Of a stretch of 61,099 bases of DNA, positions 1 to 8,385 are shown one piece after another; position 1 is the stretch's first letter, and each line of letters starts with the position of its first letter. The translations under genes and the position numbers were made by a program. Under the pieces are notes generated by a model that was given only the letters and a program-made list of their open reading frames with translations, did no database searches and was not told the DNA's origin. Source of the stretch: an uncultured Collinsella sp. (GTDB taxonomy: Bacteria; Actinomycetota; Coriobacteriia; Coriobacteriales; Coriobacteriaceae); NCBI GenBank assembly GCA_900549025.1, contig URMZ01000009.1, positions 1 through 61,099 on the forward strand. Direction: 5' to 3'.

Positions 1-1601
1 GGATAGATTGACTTGGACGTCAGCTCAACCGGAGATGCCATGAAATCTGCCACGTCATCGACGTCGACGCCCATCAGATCGGCCAGCTCGCCCATGGGCT
101 CGGAGGTCTGCAGCGCCGCGATGTCATTGGCGGCGGTTGCAAGCTTGTCCTGGACCTTGGCAAGCGAGGAATCGGTCTGGGACAGCGTGGTCTTGGCCTG
201 GCCGAGCGTAGCGCTAAGCTGCGCCAACGTGCCGCGCGCATTTGCAAGTGTAGGTGTCATACCCGAGACGATACCGGTCAGGTCGCCCGAAACGGCAGCA
301 AAAGAGTCGAGCGCGCTCGAGGCCTTCGGCAGCGCGTTTTGGCCCAAGTCCGTCTGGGCTTGGCCAAGGTTGGTCGCACCGGTATGAATTGCGTTATTGA
401 TAGCGTCACTGGCACCCGAAACAGCCGCTGCGTCATTCGCCATGGCGCTCGACTGCGCGGACAGACCGTCCTTGATGCTCTGAAGCTTTTCATTCTGCTC
501 TCGAAGCAAATCGATGGTCGATACAATGCGCGCGTCAATTTCCTCGGAACCTGTCGACGTGTCATTGGCGAGAATCTCCAAGTGCCCGATAACGGCCTTA
601 TTGTGGTCGATCGTCGCTTGAAGAGACTCGAGCGAGTTGTCGATACGGGTGGTCGTAGATGTGACCGCGCCCGTCAGCTTGCCGATGGCAGCGTTCGCAG
701 AGGCCGACGTCTTGGTGAGCGCAAGGCTGCCTTCCGAGAGCGCCTTGGAGAGCGAGGCGATAGAGTTACCCGCCGTGGTGCGAGCTTCGCTCAGCAGGTC
801 GTTGCCCTGGGAGATCGCCTGCGTCAGCGACGGTGCCTGGCCTTGCAAGCCGGCAAGTGCCGCATCAGCCGAGGCGATAGCGCCACTCGTCTTATCGATG
901 GCGGCATTCATATCGCCAATCGAATCGCGCACCTCGCCCAAGGTGTCGGACGCCTCGGACACCGAACTTGCCAGCGAGTCCTGAGTCTGGGTTGCCTTGT
1001 CCTTTAAATCGACACCGGCATCCTTGGCGATACCGGCAACAGTCTTGCCTACCGTAGAGACAAATTCCGAGTTGATCTGCTCCTCGATGGTGTTTGCACC
1101 GGTATCGGTAACCTTGGGCGCAATGGCGCTCTTCTTCTCATTGACGTAGTACGTGAGCTTGGGCTGATGGTAGTTGCCGTCGAGCATCGAAACCAGGTTA
1201 TCCGAGAAGTTCTTGGGAATCACGATAGCGGCATAGTACTCGCCGCTCTCGACGCCCTCCTTGGCATCGGCCGTCGAGTCGACGAACGTCCAGCCCAACT
1301 GATGATTCTCCTTGAGCTGGTCGACCACTTTGTCGCCAGCGTTGAGCTCACCCACCAAGTCGTTTTGGGTGCCTCGATCGTTGTTGGCGATAGCAATCTT
1401 GATGCCTTGGGTGTTTCCATACGGATCCCAGTTTGCCACGATGTTATACCAGGCATACAGCGAGGGAATAACGCACACGCCTAGGGTAACCACCAGGGCG
1501 ACGGGGTTCACAAGCAGTCGCTTAATGTCGCGCTTAAATATCGCAAAGGACACCTTTGCATTGGATAGTTTGCTGCCGAGACTCACGCTTGGACCATCCA
1601 T
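1..1601 (-). CDS. YhgE/Pip-family membrane protein, 3' end outside the window
   Basis: About 533 residues are visible and the frame is open at the left edge, so the C-terminus is missing. The N-terminus is cytoplasmic and basic, followed by one membrane segment (residues about 30-52, ending near SLYAWYNI), then an extracellular domain containing the YhgE-typical NWDPYGNT and VAIVIPKNFS-like patterns, then some 300 residues of Ala/Ser/Thr/Gln-rich helical repeats consistent with coiled coil. The last visible part (MASPVELTS) matches the stretch that in the family precedes several C-terminal membrane segments of ABC-2 permease type. Family members are linked to phage infection protein and to type VII-secretion-like surface functions; the exact role here is unknown. 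ATG at 1601 has only a weak upstream purine stretch. Confidence 0.85.
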   Translation of the reverse strand, partial: MDGPSVSLGSKLSNAKVSFAIFKRDIKRLLVNPVALVVTLGVCVIPSLYAWYNIVANWDPYGNTQGIKIAIANNDRGTQNDLVGELNAGDKVVDQLKENHQLGWTFVDSTADAKEGVESGEYYAAIVIPKNFSDNLVSMLDGNYHQPKLTYYVNEKKSAIAPKVTDTGANTIEEQINSEFVSTVGKTVAGIAKDAGVDLKDKATQTQDSLASSVSEASDTLGEVRDSIGDMNAAIDKTSGAIASADAALAGLQGQAPSLTQAISQGNDLLSEARTTAGNSIASLSKALSEGSLALTKTSASANAAIGKLTGAVTSTTTRIDNSLESLQATIDHNKAVIGHLEILANDTSTGSEEIDARIVSTIDLLREQNEKLQSIKDGLSAQSSAMANDAAAVSGASDAINNAIHTGATNLGQAQTDLGQNALPKASSALDSFAAVSGDLTGIVSGMTPTLANARGTLAQLSATLGQAKTTLSQTDSSLAKVQDKLATAANDIAALQTSEPMGELADLMGVDVDDVADFMASPVELTSKSIY

Positions 1602-1930
1602 CCTGTCGTTAAATCGAATCGTACTATCGACAACCATTGTAGTAGGCGCTTTAACGTCTCAAAGCACAATGGTGTTGAGTTTTGCGGGTAGCAATATACT
1701 ACGAAGATGAGTTAACGTACAGATGTACAGTATCCTAAATTTCAGCAGGTCACAAAACCACAACCCGCACAAATTAGCAATTCAAATAGTCATTTAAGAA
1801 CGTCCCCAACGACTACTCCGTACAAAAGGAAACGAGAGTGGAAAATCTCCCACTTCAAGCCCGCATTCGAGCCAAAAGCGGGAGATTATCCACTCTCGTT
1901 CTAATCTAGTTACGGTGCCGTATCCCCGAA
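1602..1930. other. Intergenic region with palindromes, no gene
   Basis: This 329-bp gap between the divergently placed YhgE gene start and the htpG stop has no plausible coding frame. It is AT-richer than its surroundings for 1610-1800 (presumed promoter region of the YhgE gene). It then holds a fragment at 1797-1815 beginning AGAACGTCCCCAA, related to the dispersed GGGGACGTTC palindromes at 4121 and 55679, and the long inverted repeat at 1831-1900. Confidence 0.6.
1831..1900. repeat. Long near-perfect inverted repeat
   Basis: Arms at 1831-1851 and 1880-1900 are 21 nt each and pair with a single mismatch; the loop is 28 nt. It sits 30 bp downstream of the htpG stop codon, but neither strand shows a U-tract directly after the hairpin, so it is not a classical terminator. 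The central TCCCACTTCAAGCC resembles TCCCACTCTGAAGCC in the fourth palindrome of the array at 27408-27650, which suggests a shared repeat family (inference). Confidence 0.7.
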
Positions 1931-3955
1931 CTACATCAAGTTGCAAACAGCCGCCGCGAAGGCCACGGGGTCCTCGGGGAGGATGCCCTCGACCAGCAGG
2001 GCCTGATCGTAGAGCAAGCCTGAGTACTGCTTGATCTTGTCAGTGTCGCCCGCCTTCTGAGCAGCGACGAGCTTGGCAAAGACCGGGTGCTTGGCGTTGA
2101 GCTCGAGCACGCGCTGGCTCTTGGGCATACCGTCGGGCGCGCCCTCGGGTCCCTTCTGGAGCACCTTCTCCATCTCAAGCGAAAGCGGGCCCTCGGTGGT
2201 GATGCAAGCGGGGGCATCGGTCAGGCGCGCGGAGACGGCAACTTTCTCGACCTTGTCACCGAGCGCCTCCTTCATAGCGCTAAAGAGGTCCTCGTTTTCC
2301 TTGGTGGCGTCCTCGGCCTCCTTCTTCTCGTCCTCGGTCGCCAGATCAAGATCGCCAGTCGCAACGTTCTTGAGCTCTAGATGACGATCCTCGACCTCGG
2401 GCTCGGCACCGTCGGCCACAGCCTTCTCGGCAGCCTCGCGGGCAGCATCGTCCTCGTAGACCTTGGGCATATCGGCGGCAACGTACTCACGCATGGCCTG
2501 GAAGGTGAACTCATCCACGTCCTGCGTCAGAAGCAGCACGTCATAGCCGCGGTCGAGCACGCCCTTTACCACGGGCATCTTGGCCAAGCGCTCACGCGAG
2601 TCGCCGGCGGCGTAGTAGATGGCCTTCTGATCCTCGGGCATGCCCTTGGCATACTCGGCCAGGGTAATCATCTTCTGTTCCTTGGCAGACCAGAACAGCA
2701 ACAGATCGGCGAGCTCATCGGCCTTCATGCCATAACTCGAGTAGATGCCGTACTTGAGGCCGCGGCCAAAGTTCTCAAAGAACTTCTCGTAGGCCTCGCG
2801 GTCGTTGTCACGCATATCCTCAAGGTCGGCGGTGATCTTCTTTTCCACACGCTTGGCGATGGCCTTGAGCTGACGGTTCTGCTGAAGCGTCTCGCGCGAG
2901 ATGTTGAGCGACACGTCGGCGGAATCCACGACGCCGCGGACAAAGTTGTAGTAGTCGGGCAGCAGGTCGTCGCACTTCTCCATGATCAGGACGTTGGAGC
3001 TGTAGAGCGCCAGGCCCTTCTCGTAGTCCTTGCTGTACAGATCGAACGGCGCGCGTCCCGGCACAAACAGCAGGGCGTCATACTCGAGCGTGCCCTCGGC
3101 ATGGAAGCTGATGGTGCGCGCAGGATCGTCAAAGTCGTGGAACGTGGACTTGTAGAACTCGTCGTAGTCCTTCTGCTCGACATCGGAGCTGCGCTTCTTC
3201 CAGATCGGTGTCATGGAATTGACGGTCTCGAGCTCCTGGTAGTCCTCGTACTCGGGCTTGTAATCGTCGCCGGCGTCCTCGGGCTTGGGTTTCTGGCGGC
3301 TCTTGGACACCATCATCTGAATCGGGTAGCGCACATAGTTGCTGTACTGCTGAATCAGGCTCTTGAGACCCCACTCGGTCAGGAAGCGATCGTAGGTCTC
3401 GGCCTCGCCGTCGGCATCGAGCTTCTCGTTCTCGCGCAGCGTCAGGATGACATCGGTACCGTGCTCGGCGCGCTCGCCGTCCTCGATGGTGTAGCCCTCA
3501 AGACCGTCGGATTCCCACACATGGGCGACATCCTCGCCGTAGGCGCGGCTGACGACCTTCACATGGCTGGCGACCATAAAAGCCGAGTAGAAGCCCACGC
3601 CAAACTGACCGATGATGTCGACATCGGAGCCCTGCTGCTCGGCGTTCTCGGTCTTAAACTCCTCGGAGCCGGAATGGGCGATGGTGCCCAGATTGCGCTC
3701 CAGCTCCTCGGCGGTCATGCCAATGCCGTTATCCGAGATGGTAATGGTGCGGGCGTCTTTATCAAAGGAGACGCGAATGGCCAGGTCGCCCTGGTCGATC
3801 TTGACGCTCGGGTCCTGCAGGCTCTTAAAGTTGAGCTTGTCGACGGCGTCGCTCGCGTTAGAGATAAGCTCGCGCAGGAAGATTTCTTTATTGGTGTAGA
3901 TGGAGTTGATCATGAGGTCGAGCAGTTTTTTGCTCTCGGTCTTAAATTGACGCAT
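1931..3955 (-). CDS. htpG: Chaperone protein HtpG (Hsp90)
   Basis: ATP-dependent cytosolic Hsp90 chaperone, 674 aa, slightly longer than E. coli HtpG (624). The GHKL ATPase domain is complete: N33 in SNASDA, D75 in DNGIGM and GQFGVGFYS around 116-124. The middle domain carries the conserved NISRETLQQ with its catalytic Arg, and the C-terminal dimerisation domain follows a Glu/Lys-rich stretch (about residues 500-545) that accounts for the extra length. The ATG is preceded by AAAGGA at good spacing. It appears monocistronic; no CIRCE or HspR-type inverted repeat could be recognised upstream. Assignment is secure. Confidence 0.97.
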   Translation of the reverse strand: MRQFKTESKKLLDLMINSIYTNKEIFLRELISNASDAVDKLNFKSLQDPSVKIDQGDLAIRVSFDKDARTITISDNGIGMTAEELERNLGTIAHSGSEEFKTENAEQQGSDVDIIGQFGVGFYSAFMVASHVKVVSRAYGEDVAHVWESDGLEGYTIEDGERAEHGTDVILTLRENEKLDADGEAETYDRFLTEWGLKSLIQQYSNYVRYPIQMMVSKSRQKPKPEDAGDDYKPEYEDYQELETVNSMTPIWKKRSSDVEQKDYDEFYKSTFHDFDDPARTISFHAEGTLEYDALLFVPGRAPFDLYSKDYEKGLALYSSNVLIMEKCDDLLPDYYNFVRGVVDSADVSLNISRETLQQNRQLKAIAKRVEKKITADLEDMRDNDREAYEKFFENFGRGLKYGIYSSYGMKADELADLLLFWSAKEQKMITLAEYAKGMPEDQKAIYYAAGDSRERLAKMPVVKGVLDRGYDVLLLTQDVDEFTFQAMREYVAADMPKVYEDDAAREAAEKAVADGAEPEVEDRHLELKNVATGDLDLATEDEKKEAEDATKENEDLFSAMKEALGDKVEKVAVSARLTDAPACITTEGPLSLEMEKVLQKGPEGAPDGMPKSQRVLELNAKHPVFAKLVAAQKAGDTDKIKQYSGLLYDQALLVEGILPEDPVAFAAAVCNLM

Positions 3956-4120
3956 GTGCAGTCCTTTCGCGCTACCCCTGTCCGCAAAAACGGCCCGGTC
4001 GCCCGAGCCGCATCGCAGACCTGCTATGTTCAGACTTAGATTTTATAACCCATTAACGCGCATATATACATACGGAATCGAAAAACTGTATGTCCGAGCG
4101 CTCCAATGCGTCAATTGCCA

Positions 4121-4166
4121 AGGAGTGTCCCCAACTGCCGGCAGAAAAGGAACGTCCCTATCTGCC
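4121..4166. repeat. Two direct copies of an AGGA(A/G)(C/T)GTCCC...TGCC repeat
   Basis: Starting at 4121 and 4148 are two related 18-20-nt segments, AGGAGTGTCCCCAACTGCC and AGGAACGTCCCTATCTGCC, separated by a short GGC-rich piece. The same core in inverted arrangement builds the perfect hairpin at 55679-55738, and a fragment occurs at 1797. GGGGACGTTC-type repeats of this style are often associated with REP-associated tyrosine transposases; no such transposase is present here. The right copy abuts the stop codon of the acetyltransferase gene. Confidence 0.55.
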
Positions 4167-4658
4167 ATCTACGCGCTTGGCCATCCAGACATGGGGTTGG
4201 CCCTCGTCTTCGTAATCTACCGGGGCAATTTGCGTGTAGCCCGCCTTTGCATAGAGCGGCAGCACGTATTCCTGCGCATGCAGCTTAATAAGCTTAGCGC
4301 CGGCATCGCGTGCACACGAAGCACTGGTCTCGACGATCGCACTCGCCAGTCCGCGACGACGCATAGCCGGCAGCACGGCGACGCGCCCCATAATGTAGGT
4401 CTCCCCCGCCGCAACGCCTTCGTCCAAGTCGCACGCCGGCGAAACCGGAGCCTCTGCATCTGCCGCGCGCTCCAGTTCCTCGGGAAACACGCGCGAGCAA
4501 CCGGCAAGCTCGCCGTCTACATAGAGCGTCACATGAATGCAGTTTGGATCCTCGTCGATAGCGTCGAACTCATTCTCGTAGCCTTGCTCGTCCATAAAAA
4601 CGACGCGGCGCACCAACGCCGCGTCATCAAAGCATCCCGTCTTAAGTTGGATATCCAT
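4158..4658 (-). CDS. GNAT family N-acetyltransferase
   Basis: 166-aa GCN5-related acetyltransferase, presumed to transfer acetyl from acetyl-CoA to an unknown amine. The acetyl-CoA loop lies in GRVAVLPAMRRRGLAS (motif A, R/Q-x-x-G-x-G/A, about residues 95-110), followed by a helix and the C-terminal LPLYAKAGYTQI. It resembles the ElaA/YjcF subgroup. The start at 4658 was chosen because AAAGGG stands 6 nt upstream; an in-frame ATG six codons earlier has no ribosome-binding site. It follows the CpsB-type gene by about 40 bp and may be co-transcribed with that operon. The substrate cannot be read from sequence. Confidence 0.85.
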   Translation of the reverse strand: MDIQLKTGCFDDAALVRRVVFMDEQGYENEFDAIDEDPNCIHVTLYVDGELAGCSRVFPEELERAADAEAPVSPACDLDEGVAAGETYIMGRVAVLPAMRRRGLASAIVETSASCARDAGAKLIKLHAQEYVLPLYAKAGYTQIAPVDYEDEGQPHVWMAKRVDGR

Positions 4659-4697
4659 GGCTGCCCTTTCATTCAATGCGAACGTTAGGGACAGATA

Positions 4698-5348
4698 TTA
4701 GCGAAAATGAGCTCCGCGCACGCTAAACTTCGCGCGAGCCTTCGCCAGGCAGTCGTAATGACCCACGTTATGGGCATCGCTCGCGATGAAGCTGTACAGG
4801 TTCTGATCGAACAGACGCTGTGCCGGCTTTTTCTCGCGACCAAAGCGACCGCCGGCAATAAAGTCCGCCGAAGCCTGCAGCTTGCAGCCCATATCGACCA
4901 GGCGCTCCGCCACGCTTACATCCTTTTGAACCGCACGATAGCGCTCAGGATGAGCGATGATCACCTGGTAGCCACGGCACTGCAAATCGTAAATCGTGTT
5001 CTCGTACTCTCTAAACGCATACGCATCGGCATGCGTCGAAAGCTCGAGCAGAAACTCGTTGGTTCCATCAAAATGCAAGTGCTCCGCGGCATCGATACCA
5101 AGCTCAACGAGCTTTCGATGGTTGACCTCGAAGCCCATCTGGAGCGGAAAACCGTCAGCGTTATCACGCAGCAGCTCAAAGGCATCCCACATCTTGTCGT
5201 AATCAAAATAGGGATCACGGCAGTGAGGAGTGCAAACGATCCTGGTTACACCGGCCCGCTTGGCAGCCTCGAGCATCGCCAAGCTCTCATCAAGATCGGC
5301 GGCGCCGTCGTCTACACCCGGCAAGATATGGCAATGAATGTCACGCAT
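4698..5348 (-). CDS. cpsB: CpsB/CapC-type tyrosine-protein phosphatase (PHP family)
   Basis: 216-aa metal-dependent phosphotyrosine phosphatase that in Gram-positive capsule systems dephosphorylates the CpsD kinase. The PHP signature HCHILPGVDDGA is at the N-terminus, with further metal-binding CTPHC near residue 40, EVNH near 75, HPERY near 137 and SDAHN near 192. Length is slightly below the family norm (about 240). It is the third gene of a cpsC-cpsD-cpsB cluster, 17 bp after the kinase. The triplet makes the assignment strong even though no glycosyltransferase genes adjoin. Confidence 0.93.
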   Translation of the reverse strand: MRDIHCHILPGVDDGAADLDESLAMLEAAKRAGVTRIVCTPHCRDPYFDYDKMWDAFELLRDNADGFPLQMGFEVNHRKLVELGIDAAEHLHFDGTNEFLLELSTHADAYAFREYENTIYDLQCRGYQVIIAHPERYRAVQKDVSVAERLVDMGCKLQASADFIAGGRFGREKKPAQRLFDQNLYSFIASDAHNVGHYDCLAKARAKFSVRGAHFR

Positions 5349-5365
5349 AGGTCAGCCTTAATCAA

Positions 5366-6103
5366 CTAAACGTTTGCTCGGTTGGTGAAGATGCCCTTTT
5401 TGGAAGCGCCCTGATCGTCGGAGCCCTTCTTAACCTTCTTACCGTCCTTGGTATAGTAAGAATAGTAGTACTCGCTGGTCTCGGTCTCACAGTAATTCAT
5501 GACGGTACCGATGAGCTTGACCTTTTCGGACTTCTTAAGCTGACCGATGGCGTTGAGCGCCTCCTCGCGCTTGGTGAAGTCCTCGCGCACCACGAACAGC
5601 GTGCCGTCGGTCAGACTTGCGATCTCGGCAGCATCGATGAAGGTGCCGACCGGGGGAGCATCAAAGATGACGTACTGGAACTTGGCAGACAGTGCCTTTA
5701 CCAGCTTGGCAAAGCGGTGAGAGACGATGATGTCGGCAGGATTGGGAATATGCGGCTCGGCATCGAGGAAGTAGAAGTTCTTCTGACCCGTCTCGACAAT
5801 CGCCTGGTCAATGGAGATCTGCTCGGAAAGAACCGCATAGAGTCCGCCGCGCGAACGAACGCCGAGCATATCGGAAAGAGACCTGCGGCGCATATCGGCC
5901 TCGACCAGGAGCACGGACTTGCCGCTCGTGGCGATTGCCTGAGCAAGGTTAATGGAAACCGTAGACTTGCCCTCGTTGGGAATCGAGGAGGTAACGGTGA
6001 TGGTGCGAATGGGGTCGTCCACGCTCGCAAAGCGGATGTTGGCCAGAAGGGTCTTGGCGGCATTCTGTACAACGAGCTTATCGGTGTTCTTTGCCTTAGC
6101 CAT
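5366..6103 (-). CDS. cpsD: CpsD/CapB-type bacterial tyrosine kinase (BY-kinase)
   Basis: 245-aa cytoplasmic autokinase that works with the membrane partner CpsC to regulate polysaccharide length and export. Walker A is SSIPNEGKST (residues 39-48), Walker A' is LLVEADMRR (about 65-73), and Walker B is FDAPPVG (about 145). Near the C-terminus is the tyrosine cluster EYYYSYYTKDG, the expected autophosphorylation site, followed by a short Lys-rich tail. The start lies 2 bp after the CpsC stop, showing tight coupling. Confidence 0.94.
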   Translation of the reverse strand: MAKAKNTDKLVVQNAAKTLLANIRFASVDDPIRTITVTSSIPNEGKSTVSINLAQAIATSGKSVLLVEADMRRRSLSDMLGVRSRGGLYAVLSEQISIDQAIVETGQKNFYFLDAEPHIPNPADIIVSHRFAKLVKALSAKFQYVIFDAPPVGTFIDAAEIASLTDGTLFVVREDFTKREEALNAIGQLKKSEKVKLIGTVMNYCETETSEYYYSYYTKDGKKVKKGSDDQGASKKGIFTNRANV

Positions 6104-6105
6104 GC

Positions 6106-6762
6106 CTATTTACCACCTTTCATAGCCGGAATTCGGCCAACAACGGGAATGCCCAGGAGCTCTTCTGCCTCTTCGGCACCGCGGATGCGGGTATTGAGCA
6201 TGTCTGCCAAAACGACATAGGCAACTGCGATAAAGATACCGGCGAGGAACGCGACAGCAACGTACAGCGTGCGCTTGGGGCCGCTGGGGACTTCGGGAGT
6301 CTTAGCCTCGTCGATAACGTTGATGCTCTGGGCAGCGCCGACGTTCTGAGCGACCGTACTCACCGAGCTGGCCATGGCCTTTGCGACCTTAGCCGTCTCC
6401 TTGGCATCGGTGCCGGTAACCGAAAGCGTAATGACACGCGTGGTGGTCTCGGAGGAAACAGACACCTTGTAGTCATCCAGGTCAGCAAGGCCCAGCTCAT
6501 TGGCAGCACCGCTCTTAACGCTATCGCTATCCAGCAGCGTGGCGATATCGTTGGAAAGCATCTGGCTCGCCGAGAGATCGTTGTAGCTCATCTGACCGCT
6601 ATCGTCGGTTTTGGCGAGAATGTACATGCTCGTCGTCGCGGTGTAGGTGTTGTCCATCGCAACGAAGGACACGATGCCCATGGCGATCGCGCAGACCACC
6701 GGAAGGGTGATGACCAGCTTAAGGTGCTTTTTGAGCAGCTGGAACAGTTCGAGAAGGGTCAT
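6106..6762 (-). CDS. cpsC: CpsC/YveK-type Wzz chain-length determinant, BY-kinase activator
   Basis: 218-aa membrane protein with an N-terminal segment (about 17-36), an extracellular Wzz domain rich in Ala/Ser/Thr, and a second membrane segment (about 170-190) preceded by the conserved PxxPxxP-like PEVPSGPKR. The cytosolic tail ending GIPVVGRIPAMKGGK is where such proteins contact the BY-kinase. It is the first gene of the operon; GAAAGG lies upstream of the ATG. Together with the next two genes it forms a complete phosphoregulatory module, although the biosynthetic genes it controls are outside this window. Confidence 0.92.
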   Translation of the reverse strand: MTLLELFQLLKKHLKLVITLPVVCAIAMGIVSFVAMDNTYTATTSMYILAKTDDSGQMSYNDLSASQMLSNDIATLLDSDSVKSGAANELGLADLDDYKVSVSSETTTRVITLSVTGTDAKETAKVAKAMASSVSTVAQNVGAAQSINVIDEAKTPEVPSGPKRTLYVAVAFLAGIFIAVAYVVLADMLNTRIRGAEEAEELLGIPVVGRIPAMKGGK

Positions 6763-6901
6763 GCAGCTTGCCTTTCATTTCCCCAGTTCGGATTGACAAA
6801 ACTGTTCGTATGTTATCGCATCTTTTTACCGAGACCAAACTCTATACATAAGAAACAGGCTCTCCTGTAAAAATGTCGGAAGCAATCGTAAAATTGCACA
6901 A

Positions 6902-6933
6902 CAACGCCGCACCCGAAAGTCAAATGCGGCGTC
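6902..6933 (-). terminator. Hairpin after the PhoR-like gene
   Basis: A 9-10-bp stem (ACGCCGCA paired with TGCGGCGT) with a 13-nt loop lies about 25 bp beyond the histidine kinase stop codon. It is followed by GTTGT rather than a clean U-run, so termination strength is uncertain. Confidence 0.4.
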
Positions 6934-6957
6934 TACATCAATATCTATGTTGTATCG

Positions 6958-8382
6958 CTATGCGAATGGCTCGTCCTGCTGTATGGGAAACGTCACCGTA
7001 ATGGTGGTTCCCACGCCCAACTCGCTCGACAGATCGAGCGTGGCGTGATGATACAGGGCCGCATGCTTGACAATGGCAAGCCCCAGACCGGTTCCGCCGC
7101 GTGCCTTGGACCTACTCTTGTCCACGCGATAGAACCGCTCAAATACCTTGCCCTGTTCTTCAGGCGCGATACCGATTCCCGTGTCGGCGACCGCGAGGAA
7201 CGGATGGCCTTCGTCGTTGGTGCCGCACTGCAGCGTAACCGTACCGCCGGGTCGATTGTAGCGGATGGCGTTGCTTGCCAGATTATAGATGAGCTCGTCG
7301 ATCAAGCGCGACACGCCTTCGATGACCACAGGCTTGACCTCATGACTTATCGTCACATTCGCCTGACGGGCGACCTGTTCAAGACGCTGCTCAACCGCAT
7401 AGACGGCACGCGAGAGCTCAATAGGCTCCGTGGACCCAATGGGCACCGCCTCGCCCTCAGTTGCACGCTCGGCCTCGTCCAGGTTAGACAGCGTAAGGAT
7501 GTCGTTGACGAGCGCTGCCAAGCGGCCCGCCTCACGATAGATGCGACCGCCAAAGTTGCGCAGGTCGTCCTCGCCCTCGACCATGCCGTTTGCGATGAGC
7601 TCGGCATAGCCCGAAATCGCCGTAAGCGGCGTCTTGAGCTCATGAGTGATATTCGCCGTGAACTCGCGGCGCATACGGTCGTTGTCCGCCAGCACCGCCA
7701 TTTGGCGCTTGAGCTCCTGGCGCTGCGACTCGATACGCTCAAGCATGGGGACCATCTCGGCATAGGCGTGCTCATAGCTACGGCGTGGGTGGTCCAAATC
7801 CACCTCTTGCAAAGGCGCGATGATGGCACGGGACTCGCGGCGCGCCATAAAAAACGAGAGTACCGCACCCGCTGCCGCGATAAGCAGCATCGGCGCCACC
7901 ATCGACAGCAAAATCGCCGCAACGCCAGGCTGGGCCTGTGCCAAGCGGACAACCTGGCCGTTATCAAGGGCGACGGCGCGATACAGCATAATCTCGTCGA
8001 GCGTAGAGCTTGCGCGCTCCGCGGAACCCGAACCATTCTCAAAGGCCTCGATGACCTCGGGGCGATCGCCGTGGTTGGGCAGTGTGGAAGGCGACGCCTC
8101 GTTGTCGTAGGCAACCGATCCATCCTTGTTAATCAGCGTGATGCGCAAGTCCTCGCGATCGAGGCTACGCAAGAACGGGATGGGCTCCTGCTGCTCGTCG
8201 AGGGCGGCAGCAATGAGCTCGGTTTCCTGCGCCAGGTTGGCACTCGTGGCATCCGCCAAGGTGTTTTGCACAAAGAACGCACCCAGCACCGTAAACGCCA
8301 CGATAACCGCCATGGCACAGACAAAGATCGTCACAAAAACGCGGTGCGACAGCGTATGTTTTCCCTGGGGGGCGAAGACCAC
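6958..8382 (-). CDS. PhoR/WalK-like sensor histidine kinase
   Basis: 474-aa membrane sensor kinase. Membrane segments lie at about 16-38 and 157-180, flanking an extracytoplasmic domain of some 115 residues. The HisKA site is H247 in NITHELKTPL, followed by the N-box (IYNLASNAIRYN), G1 (ADTGIGI), F-box (FERFYRVDKS) and G2 (GGTGLGLAI). The arrangement and the KSRS-x-GGTGLGL pattern match PhoR. It starts 3 bp after the response regulator stop and stands behind pstB, so a phosphate-starvation role is likely but inferred from context. Confidence 0.88.
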   Translation of the reverse strand: MVFAPQGKHTLSHRVFVTIFVCAMAVIVAFTVLGAFFVQNTLADATSANLAQETELIAAALDEQQEPIPFLRSLDREDLRITLINKDGSVAYDNEASPSTLPNHGDRPEVIEAFENGSGSAERASSTLDEIMLYRAVALDNGQVVRLAQAQPGVAAILLSMVAPMLLIAAAGAVLSFFMARRESRAIIAPLQEVDLDHPRRSYEHAYAEMVPMLERIESQRQELKRQMAVLADNDRMRREFTANITHELKTPLTAISGYAELIANGMVEGEDDLRNFGGRIYREAGRLAALVNDILTLSNLDEAERATEGEAVPIGSTEPIELSRAVYAVEQRLEQVARQANVTISHEVKPVVIEGVSRLIDELIYNLASNAIRYNRPGGTVTLQCGTNDEGHPFLAVADTGIGIAPEEQGKVFERFYRVDKSRSKARGGTGLGLAIVKHAALYHHATLDLSSELGVGTTITVTFPIQQDEPFA

Positions 8383-8385
8383 GGG

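Noticed and set aside
2381..4039. Long plus-strand open frame opposite htpG
   Set aside because: It is antisense to a clear HtpG; GC-rich codon bias produces mirror frames. No ribosome-binding site or domain is evident.
3956..4120. Heat-shock operator (CIRCE or HAIR) before htpG
   Set aside because: No CIRCE or HspR-type inverted repeat could be found by eye.
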